From Hemerocallis citrina (lineage: Eukaryota > Streptophyta > Magnoliopsida > Asparagales > Asphodelaceae), in assembly GCA_017893485.1 (NCBI GenBank), contig CM030367.1, forward strand, positions 143,457,767 to 143,521,766: DNA of 64,000 bases. Direction: 5' to 3'. The notes beneath the pieces are model-generated. The model ran no database searches and was not told the DNA's origin. It was given only the letters and a program-made list of their open reading frames with translations. Shown here piece after piece: positions 24,801-36,800 of this stretch. Each line of letters opens with the position of its first letter. Position 1 is the first letter of the stretch. A program made the position numbers and the translations under genes.

Positions 24801-27800
24801 GTGAATGACATGCTTCTCAGCTCAGGTGCTCCTGATAACTTGTGGGGAGAAGCCTTATTGACAACTTGTTACACCCTAAACAGGATCCCTAGTAAGTCTA
24901 AGGATAAGACTCCCTATGAATTATGGAAAGGTAGAACTCCAAGAGTCCATTATCTCAAAGTCTGGGGATGTCTAGCAAAAGTAGGAATCCCTGAACCTAA
25001 AAAGAGAAAAATTGGACCTAAGATTGTAGATGCTGTGTTCATAGGATATGCCTTAGATAGCAATGCCAATAGATTTCTGGTAATACATTCTGAAGTAAAT
25101 GAAATCTCTAACAATACCATCATAGAAGGTAGAGATGCAGTTTACTTTGAGAATATATTCCCATTTAAAGATAGAATTTCTTCCAACCCCTCCAGTTATT
25201 CCCTTGCTTCTTCTACCAGTTCCCATTCTCAACTGTCTAGTTCTCAACCTGATCAAGATTCAGAACCTAGAAGAAGTAAAAGAGGTAGGATTGAAAGAAA
25301 TTTAGGTGAAGGTTTCTTCACTTATTTGATAGAGAGTGATCCCTCAACTTACAAAGAAGCAATATCTTCACCTGATGCTCCTTTCTGGAAAGAAGCCATC
25401 AACAATGAGTACAATTCCATTATGGAGAACAGTACTTGGTATTTAGCAGACCTACCTGTAGGTAGTATACCCATAGGTTGCAAGTGGATCTTCAAAAAGA
25501 AACTTAGAGCTGACGGTTCAATAGAGAAATACAAAGCTAGATTAGTAGCCAAAGGTTTCACCCAGAAAAAGGGATTAGATTATTTTGACACCTACTCTCG
25601 TGTAGCTAGGATTGCCTCTATTAGAACTCTTCTAGCTTTAGCATCCATTCATGACTTGCTAATTCATCAAATGGATGTAAAGACAGCCTTTTTGAATGGA
25701 GACCTAGAGGAAGAAATCTACATGGAGCAACCTGAAGGTTTTATTGCTAAAGGTCAAGAAAAGAAAGTTTCAGATTAGTAAAATCACTTTATGGCCTAAA
25801 GCAAGCTCCCAAGCAATGGCACAACAAATTTGATAAAGTGATTTTAGAATATGGTTTCTTACCAAATGAGTATGAAAAATGTATATACTCTAAAAACATT
25901 GATGGAAGTTGTGTCATTATATGCTTATATGTAGATGACATCCTCATTTTAGGATCAATACTTGAGTTGATAAATAATACTAAAGATTATCTATCTAGCA
26001 TGTTTGATATGAAAGACCTAGGTGAAGCCAACCTGATTCTAGAAATGCAAGTATCCAAATCCAAGGAGGGTTATTCTCTCTCCTTAGTACATTCTATTGA
26101 GAAAATGCTAAGAAAATTTGAGTACTTTGATAAGACATCTGCTCGTACTCCTTTTCACAGTAGTATCATTCTCAAGAAAAATGAAGGTTCACCTGTAGAA
26201 CAACATAGATACTCTCAAATGATAGGTTCTCCTATGTATATAACAAATAGAACTAGACCTGATATTGCATTTGCTGTTGGGAGACTTAGTAGATATACTA
26301 GTAACCCAAACCGGTCGCATTGGTCAGCATTAGAAAGAGTATTTAGATATCTTAAGGGTACTATAGATTATAAACTTCATTATTCTAGACACCCCGATAT
26401 CATAGAAGGTTACTCAAATGCAAACTTGGTAACTAACTCACATGATGTAAAATCCACAACTGGATATGTTTTTACCCTAGGAAGAGCGACAATCTCCTGG
26501 GGTTCATGTAAACAAACTATAATAGCTAGAAGTACTATGGACTCTGAAATGATAACTTTGGACACTACGTGTACAGAAGCTGAATGGCTTAGAAATTTGA
26601 TTATGCATATACCTGTTGCTAATATTCCCGTTCCTGCTATTTCCAAAAACTGTGATAATAAATCTGTTATAGAACTACTAAAGCATGATTCTGTGAATGC
26701 TAAGATGAACAGGCACCTGCAGCTGTGCTTCAAGTTAATCAAGAGCCTATTAGGCAAATATGTGGTTCTTGATTATATAAAGTCAGAAAAGAACTTTGCA
26801 GACCACTTGACAAAGGGTCTATCTAGGGCTTTGATCCTAGAATCAACGAGGGGGATGGGGTTAAGCCCATAAGTAAGTCACCAGCAGTGGCAACCCAACC
26901 GAGTCTGACTGGAGATCCCAAGAAGCTGGTTCAATGGATAGAAACAAGCTGGACTTCGATGACTATTATGGAACACTGACTCAGAGATTAAATTCTCATA
27001 AACTAATGCCCAGGTGGCTGTACGAGGCTGTACAATGATATCTCATCCCTATGGTGACAGTGTTCCGGTGTGATCTGGTTAGGATGAGTTCTAAACTCTT
27101 AATAGGTCCAAGCATTATTATGTAGGGGTGACTCCGATCACCAACCCTTCGAGGACTTACCTATATGAGAGGTCGTGAAGGCCGCGACTATGGGACAGGG
27201 ACGATACCAGACAACTCCATGAATATGAAAAAAGTGCGCATGGACATTTTAAAAGCGCCACCCGATAGACCCAAGAACCTCTAGCGTACTATGTGTGCTA
27301 TTATCTGAATCTGATTCAAGAAGTCTGATTCAAGGCATAGTCCATCAAGCACTTCTTCAGACAAAGACAATAGTCACTACGTGAGATTCAAGACTATAGT
27401 CCATCTCATTTATGCATAGTATACTCTTGCCTAGAACTTCTCCATCATTATTCTTTTGTTATCTCTGTTTTCGAATCTTGGTTTTTGGGGGGGGGGGATT
27501 GTTGGCTGTTTTTGCTCAAAACCAAGCTTGCCTTTAGTCCCACATCGTTGGGAATATGTGTATTGTGAGTGGCTATAATACAACCCCTCCTTTACTCCAT
27601 TGAAGACTTGTGTGGTGTGGGGAACCCGTGGGCCACACGCGCGCGCCGCCGCCGCCGCCAGGCTCGGTTCGGTTCGGCGCGCGTAATGGGTGTGCGCCCG
27701 CACCTACGGACACGAATGTCGATCCGAATTGCTCTTCGGGTTCGGATTAAGGCCCAAAACTCCTTTTCGCTAATTGTGTTTTACCTTTTGACTATTTCCT

Positions 27801-30800
27801 CCAGCCGTTGGATTAGTTATTCAGATCCGAAAATCTTGCCACCTTCTCTCCACACGTTCAGCAACGTTCACGATTTTCTGCCTATATATTTCCATCTTCT
27901 CATCCTTTTACAACTACTGAAAAATATTTCCCCTGAGCACTCTTCCTCTTCTCTGCCAATTCCGATAATCTGCTTTTCTCTTCCGTTCTGGGCAAGGACA
28001 AGTTCGGATCGATCTCTCGACGTTGTGTGCGACAGCGAGACACCGGTGATACCGGAGGTTTTACCACTAGGAGCATCTGAGAAACGTCTGCACATAAGAC
28101 CTCGAATCAACTCTTAGGGCAGTGCGTTCCGCGCGACTTCCCCATAGGCCGGTAAGTCTGTTTTAATTTATTTTGTTTATTGTTTCCAGTTGCGAAAAAA
28201 ATCAAAGATTCGAGAAAAATTTACATAACAATCTAACAAGTGTAACACATTTTAAAACTTCGGCCCAGATACAGTATGATTAACAAAGGCCAGAGGCCAG
28301 ATAGGACGCACAGAACCATTTGCCAAAGGAAAAAAATTTTTGCTAAGAATCACCAGGCTGCACACTTCCATGCTCTCATTCAGTGAGGCAGAAAATATAA
28401 GGCTAACCAGGCAATAAACCCAAAAAAGCAAAAATAAAAATAAACATCCAACATTAAACATGATCGACAATAAGTAAAATAATAGACAAATATTTTCAAG
28501 CAACTCATTGTTTATGACATAGGATGGCTAACTGGCTTCTTGAATGAAAGAAAAGTTACTCATTTAGAAAATTGTGAGAAGAACCTGAAAATGTGATGAG
28601 CAAGCATTCATATCCCATATTTTGAATGGCTTTGAAACCAGTCTCTCTCGAAGCCCAATTTCCCAAAGTGTTATTTCACCATTTCCAGAACCCACTGCAG
28701 AAAACACAGATATGTATCAAAGCATTTAATTAAAAGAGTAGCAGTAGTTTATTCTAGTATATAAGATCTGATTTATAGTGTAAAACACATTCTTCAGACC
28801 TAGAAGTAGAGTATGGTGAGAAGGATGGAAATCCATGCTAGTCACATTTGATCCCTGTTTCAGTTCACAAGCTACAATTCTCGGCAGATCATCCAATGAC
28901 CATCCAACTTGTGGAAGAGGTGTGGGATATGTAACCTGATTAGGAAAGAAAATACAACAGTTACAACTATTCCTCGGTTTCAGCACACAAAAGGTTACTT
29001 TAACAAATATAAACATTGAAAAATATGGTATGCTAAATTTCAATCATTCTTCTTTCAAGATTATTCAAACACCTCATCAATGTGTGCACCAGGTCTTAGG
29101 CGCTTCATTAGCTGCTCAGAGTCCGCATTCTGATAATCTGTCATACTGAGAGCATTTGGAGGAGTTCGTGGACGCTTTGAAATGGACACTGATCACGGCA
29201 ATAAATTTCTGATTAATAATGCTATTCAATGAAAGTTTTAAGGTATCATAAAATGAAATAAAATAATTGATATGTAGCTGACTATGATTAAACAAAAACT
29301 ACTTCATGAATCAATTGTATCCAGTATGTTGTACTATGGGTCATGCCCTACATACGCCATTTTCAACCAGCTCCATATATATGTCTACTTTGAGAGACAA
29401 GCATCATTTCCGGTCTCCTTTTCAATTTTCACACATGAAACAATTCTTCTGCTTCATCTCATCTCAAGGCTGAAGCTACCTCTAACTTCTTATGAAGGAC
29501 TTATCACTTATTCGTCAATTTCTAAATTTTACTCTGTGTGAAAGTCCTTGCCACTGTGCTAAAACTTTGAAGTTGTAGAAGGGCCGAGGAAAATTGCACT
29601 TGTATTCTAACACACCTCCTCTCGAGAGCCCATTTTTTTATGGGTAAAAGAAACGAGATAAATGTCCAAAAAATTGTGGGCTCAGATCTAGACCATACGC
29701 AGTAGTATTTTTTTTTAAAAATCCGCATTTAAAATGCGTAGCCAATAGGATTCGAACTTGGGTTGCTCTCATACCATGTGAAAGTCTCTGCCACTATGTT
29801 AAAACTTAGAAGGATCGAGGAAAATTGCACTTGTATTCTAACATACTCAAATGAAAGCTTATCATTTCTAGCATATTGCACATATCTATTCAGCACTCAT
29901 CTCATCTTTCTTTTTTTTAATTAAAAGAAATTCAATTAAGTATTACGCCTAGGAAGTTGACTATAGAATCAAATATATTTACTAAGACAATTGATGAAGA
30001 AAATTAAAGAAAATAAATCTTCATATACCTTTTATAAAGTAAGAAAAAATCTTCTGAGTGAGTTGTTGGGAGTTATGTGGTGGGTTTTAAAAAAGAAAAG
30101 TGCTTATCAGTTATATCTATGTGAAGAATAAATTATGGGTGTGTGGGAATACTAAATAATTTTAGAACAATAGGTAGAGAGAATAATCGTGCCTTATCAC
30201 CACTGGGTTGAAACAATGATCAAAAACTAGGTTCTTTCTTTTTCTTCTAAAATTTCGTTGCATTTATTGTGCATGAACTTAGATATCCAAGATCAGGTCC
30301 TGTTGTGTAGGAGATTGTTCACAATATATCTTATTAATTACTGTAAATGAAACATGGCAGCTACCTTCCACCTTTACTTCAAAAGGACATATGAAACTAA
30401 TTAATGAAACTAGAGAAATAATGCATGACAGGTCAATCAGTTGTTGTACTTTGAAAGGGTAAAAAGGGGAAATATTTTGGTTATAATATTTACATGAAAT
30501 AAGTTAGATTTAGTAGCCAGACCGCTGGTTGGATTTAGGGTATAGTGCTCAGCTGCTTTGCTAATTTGACAGTCAGTTGGGTGTTTGAATCCCGCTTGCA
30601 CCAATTGTCTTTCTGGTATAAGTATGTGGGGGCTTACGGGCCTTGTCGAAGACAAAAACGAAAAAACAAAACCCAGCTAGAAGAGAAGTGGTGAAGGTAA
30701 AATGTTACTTATTACTGCTTGAGAATGCTTTTAAAGATTGTAGAAAAGTAGAAGTAGGAATTTCTAAAGTATATATGAGAACCCAAAAATAAAACTGATG

Positions 30801-33800
30801 CTTCCAGAAACTCATAAATATCATTAATACATGTTGCAGTTGCTTATACACTACAGTTGCTTACTTGCTTATACACTACAGGGACCTAGGGAGATAAAAT
30901 AAATTTTAAAAAGAAAGCCATATTCCTGATTAGAAATCCATTCAAGATCATCTATGTACATCTATTAGTTAAGCACATCTATTTACACTATTTCATTGCA
31001 TCAACAAGTAGCATGACACTTAAACCTATTTCCTTCTCAAATTTGTGTTCAGAAGTAGAATTCATAACTCTCCAAATAAAATAAAAGATGAAAAGAAGAT
31101 AACCGTGACTTCAAACCTTGGTTTGGTATAGATATTGATGATGCAGCAACAACAGCAGGCTGAACTGATGATGAAGCAGCAGCAGCATTAGCCATCCCCA
31201 TCCAGCCAGCTAAAGCACTAGCATTTCCGGCAGCAGCAGCAGAAGGAAACACCTGACAGTATTTGGATATAAATTTAAAAAGTCAATTGTGAGTCTTATG
31301 AACAAACAAATTTTTTCATCCAAATGTATCATGATCTAAGTAATAAGTATTCTACCCCATGAGGTCCAAGTTGTGTATAATTTGTTGTAGCCTTTGGAAC
31401 AGCTGCAAGAGGAACCGAGACTGACGAGGGACGGGCTCCATTTGGAGGGGCACAAGTATGGTCTGTGAATAGTGTCTTGATGTCTGGATTTGGCCTTGGA
31501 TTCTTACAAAGCTGATGTTGCCAATTTAAACTGCACATATTTGATAAGGAATTACCCCTCGAATTATGGATTTTGATTATACAATATTTTATAAATATTC
31601 ATGCGTCATGAACAAAATCAAAAGTAGTATTTGTGAAGAACAACATCATCATCATTCAGACTGAACTGTCAGGGTATACAAGTATCAGCAATTGTACCTT
31701 TGGTTAATGAGAGTTCGCAATCGGGAAGCTTTCAGTGTGGGAAAAACTAACTTTTCTCTAAACAAAGGATTTGCTTCAATTAATTTTTTAAGCTCTATCA
31801 ACATAATGCTTCGGGCTGATTTGGTGTCTCCATATTTTGATAATTGTTCATTTTCCCTGCATAGGAGAACCGTCAAGTAAGCGGCGGTTAATAAGCACTT
31901 TCTAAGTTAAGAAATACTCCTTACCAAATTTTTTTAAAGAATAATACTCTATCTATGTAAAAAGAAGATAAAACTACGAGGCATTGACTATTAGATAACT
32001 GTTTCTAAAACTTCTATAAGCTGTAGTTCTGATAGGAAACCTGATATATGAATTGTTTCTGTTTAAAATTAGCAACCCGTATAATGGAAGGAATACATGT
32101 CTTCTGAGAATACATATTAAGAAAAAGTAAGTTTAACTTTAACAATAATTTATCTCTAAGTGCAACTCTGAAGCCACATATGCAATTGTAAAATGTTCCA
32201 AGCATGTAATTAAAGCCCTTCTCATGTTTCACAACTGACTCACACCATGTCTCTTAGGTATATATATAATAAAAGTAGCAAGTTTATCGCCCGCTTGTCA
32301 GTGAACTAGGGTCTTTTATTTGTTGATACCAACTGGACTTGACATCATAATTCAATCTGCCAAGAATCATAGGAATTTTTTTTTCTTTCTTGGCGATCAG
32401 TGTGTTTTTTTATCTTGAAAACACAAGGTGCCAAGTCTGGTATTAAAGAAGACCCCAGCAGATCAACAACCAAACCAATTAGTGTAGTTGGCTACCTGTT
32501 ATCAGCTCAATGTACATAAAACCAATTGTTCAAGTGAAGAGAACCTTTGGCCAGCTATTATGTCCCACTGTCATACAAGCAGGGCTTTAAATGTAGGCTG
32601 ATATGCCCGACACAACGGCCGAAATGTAGGTTTTTTGGACTGACCTGCACGATACATGTAAATGTGTAGTTGATATAGTTTTTGGGCAATATAGGGAATA
32701 TATCGGGTATAGGCCGAAATTTCGGCCGATATATCCTAAAAATATGTAGCTCTTGTAGGTTTTTGAATTGGGTTTAACTTTCGGGATTGAATTAAATCAA
32801 ACCCAAACCCCATCTATCCATCTCAAAATAAAACCAACAGCCATCTTAAAAACACAAGAGAAGAAAAGAAAACAGTGCATCCAAAAGAAAAGAAAAGAAA
32901 ATAAAATAAAATTGTTAGGGAACGTTTGAAATGATTATGAAACTTTAATATTTTATTACTTTGCATAGATGCTTATTGTCCTTTCCTTTTGTTTTGAATT
33001 AGCTATTTTGTGATGACTTTTATTTCTATAATCTATATGTTCTGTTTATCCTTCAATTCATTATGCTGTATTTTAGTTCATGCATATTATGTTGTGCATC
33101 ATTGATTCATTGTATATAATTAATGTGCAAATGCATATTGCGTTAATTATTTTGATTAGTTTCATACTTTTTGTGTTATTTAATGATGTTTGTGATAATA
33201 TAGATCATATTTAGGATATAAGCTTTTACCGTACATAACAATCCAACATATACTAGATATACTGATATATCTCCTGATATATCCCGATATGTACAAAAAT
33301 TCATAGGCCCGACACTGACATCTGACATTTACAACCTTTCATACAAGTGGCATAGGAGATAAAGAGACATCTAATCACTTCTTAGTGGAGTGATCCTGAA
33401 TTAACCCAATTTCGAAAGGGTACTCGACACATAGTATGACTTACGAAAATAACAAAATTGTGGCAACCGATAATGTGTTATTATAAACAGTAGTTATATG
33501 GAGAACATACACAGAAAACCAACAAGGTAGGATAACTCTTACTTAGAGCCAATTATACCTGTAGAATTCAAGTTATGACATAGGCCACTCCATAGAAAAA
33601 CAACAAACAACATTAACAAAACTTTTATAAAAAAATTTAGTGACTGGTTACATGCATCCCTTTTCTATGTTCAATGAGAAAAGGGTCATCTTCTTTGGTA
33701 GTCAATAATGTCCCAAACTTCACATTGTAATTTGCTTAATAATCATAATAATACATTTCCTAGTTTTGAGTTTTCCAATGCTATTTTTTCATATCATTTT

Positions 33801-36800
33801 CTACATGTGATTAGTTTTGTACTTACAACAATCAATTTATTGCAGTCCAATACAAGTTTCTAAAATTTCTACAAGTTCCAGACATAGTTATCAAATCGTA
33901 ATACACATCGTATATTGTTTTTCCAAAATATCATATCGTGAATAGTATCGTAAAATAAATTAACGCATGTCCAGTGAAGCAATAAATGATGCATCAATTT
34001 TTATTATCGTAATTCATCAAAATATAGGTAACTTTTTGACTTCAAAGGGAGACAAGGATAACCTGTTGATTGTTGAGTGTCCAAAAATTATTAACACAAT
34101 AGAAAAAAAAAGCTTTGCATATATCCTTAAAATTACATCATTTATGATCCTTAATTCTCAACAAAGTTAACTAGATTAAAAACCTTACTAATGTATAACT
34201 GACTGTGTACGAGTACTTAGTACTACTTAGTACTACTGTAGGAGTTGCATATGTCTATGACACTATTTCTATAATGTTGACATATTACATGTAGTCATCT
34301 AGTTTATATCTAACGACCTTACATAGGTGCATGAAAACTAGCACCAAATATGAGAATAAGATTCTTTATGAACTGAACTAAAATTATTAATAATGTACCA
34401 TTTATTAAAAAAACTAAACTGATTTATCAAGAATTGTATGATGTAACTAATAACTCAAATTTATTGCTATTGCTCAATTTTATAAGAGAGAACATACATA
34501 TGCACACAAAAATGGACTTGAAATAGTGTCGGAAAATAACAGGAGAAAACATATAAAATTAATGAGAACAAAAAAGAAAGACTGAGGGAAGAAAGGGAGA
34601 AAATGAGAAGGTAACAACATTTGAGAGTAGAAATATCAAACAACAAGAAGCATTCAACATGGTATTTGCAATAAACCGAGAGAACAAGATAAACAAAGCA
34701 GAAAAAACAAAGAAGGATGTGATAAAGCGGAATAAACAAAAAAGAAATCTTATCGCATTAACACAAAACCCTAAAGATCTAGGTTTTGGGCTTTAAAATG
34801 GCATTTCGGGTGAATTATGAAACAAACTGGAATCTAGATTCACATGTAAGCCACAGGGCCGGCCCTGTGTTTACAGGTGCCCGAGGCGAACTCTCAAAAT
34901 GGGGCCCCCATACAAAATTTATTTTTTAAAAAAGTTGTTAAAAAAAAAATTTGCTACAATTCTTAAAAAACTGATATATATGAAGAAATATATGGAGAAT
35001 TAGAAATTTGAGAAAAACATCTCCATACAAATTCAAGTCAAACTAAAATAAATCGGTCTAAGTACTAATTTTAATTACAAAAACCCAAAAATTACCCCTA
35101 AAAAATATTATGCGCAAAATACGTTTATGAAAATACAAGGAATTTTTTTTTTGAAGGCCCCTAAAATTGCAAAAAAATGGGGGCCCAAGGCAGCTGCCTC
35201 CCCAGCCTCCACTGGGGAGTCAACCCTGGTAAGCTATTATTTTTTATATCGTATCGTATATCAGGTACAAAACGTATGGTATCGCAAGATAAAATACAAT
35301 AGAATGAGATATTTTAAGCTACAGATAAATCACATGGGATACGTACCGAATTCATTAAATATCGAATTGTATCGAGATATATATATCGTACGATATGCAA
35401 GATATTGACAACTATAATTCCAGGAATCCATTATATTAAATGAATTTCTCACTTATTTAGAATATTTAAACTCAATAAATATCCTTAAAACTACCCTATT
35501 ACCTGCATGCATTATGATATGAAAAACGAGGACATGAAGAAGACTAGGGCACAGTTGAACACGATATGTTGGCTCATGGCGACATGGGTCCGCATCTTCA
35601 CAGACATGTCTATTTCACGGAGCCTCTCTCCGAGACAGTGCCCAGATCGTTACACGACTTTCCCTATGTATACAAATAAAAAACCAGGAGTATTTAGCCG
35701 TGCAAGGTGGTCCTTGCTGATTTGTAATAGTCAATGTCATGTTTTATATGAGCACAACTCAAGTGTCTGATGCACTGATTTGAATTGTTGATTCTCCTGA
35801 TACTCATCCCAATACAGTTTTTTTTAAAGGATCATACTGTGTCCCACCATAGATACTATGAATCTTGCTCAAAAGTTTACTCAATGTAGGACAAGAATGT
35901 CTATGAAAAAATGTTAGCACTCTTTCTCAAGCCTAACACATGGAACTTGGAAGGTCTTACACAGAAAGAAGTTACTGCATGAAGCGGATTATATCAGGCA
36001 CTTGTTGTCCTAAAGATATCCGGTAATCTATGTATCTTTCATATTGGCAATACCACAATTGCACCTAAGACCACTAAATTCTTGAAGCCCAGCGTTTGAA
36101 TACCATATCAAGGCACAGACTTTCCAATGAAGCAAATAGCCAAAGGCTCAATCTGGGTTTTGACACTGAGCTAACAGTAAAGCTCAGTAAATGTCGAGGA
36201 ATCTTACACTATCATCAACAATTTGTTCACTTGTTTCCTATACAAACAAACAATCATTGAAGGAAGTACTAACCAGTATGCCAACAAAAAAGAAACATAT
36301 GCATACATTACTAGGCACCTAAAAATTACAAAACTCAAGAGTTTGTCTTCATATGCCTTCTCTCCACGAACATGTATCCTTAAAAAGTTGGCATAATTAT
36401 AAGAACATAACAAACACTTGCAATCCCACCAACTAAAACCGCAAATAGAAACAACCAACACCCACCCAAGTTACCTAAAATTGTCGAGGGTCAGAAGCTG
36501 CGTAATTTCCTTATAAAGTTCCTCATTGAACGTCGAGAAAACTTTCAAATCCTTCACCAATATCTCCACCGCCTTCGCTCTATCATGCCTGCACAATTCA
36601 CACAAATCCATCAGAACTAATTTTCTCCCCCCCCCCCCCCCCCCCCCCCCCACCCCCCCCCCAAAAAAAAAAAAAAAAAAAAAAAAAATTCAAAAGAGAA
36701 ATTACTTATTATCCAGTGCTTCTAAATACTTCTGCTTCCTAATCTCGAAGAAAATCTTCATCGAATATCTGTTATCATCGACCTTCGTGAACCCAGACAA

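Larger units (their letters stand above)
20785..28238 (+). mobile_element. Ty1/Copia LTR retrotransposon in TPR intron 9
   Basis: Two LTRs (20785-21528 and 27500-28238) of 744 and 739 bp flank gag-pol in Copia order (protease, integrase, RT, RNase H). The 5-bp target duplication AGTGT is at 20780-20784 and 28239-28243. LTRs begin TGTTGG and end CTAACA. A G-run polypurine tract (about 27486-27498) precedes the 3' LTR. No classical tRNA-iMet site follows the 5' LTR at 21529, so the primer is unknown. The element is inverted relative to the host gene. About thirty differences between the LTRs by eye suggest a moderately old insertion. Confidence 0.95.

Noticed and set aside
30500..30660. SINE-like segment with GTTTGAATCCC and an A-rich tail
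   Set aside because: The A box is not convincing and no target duplication could be found, so it is not listed as a feature.
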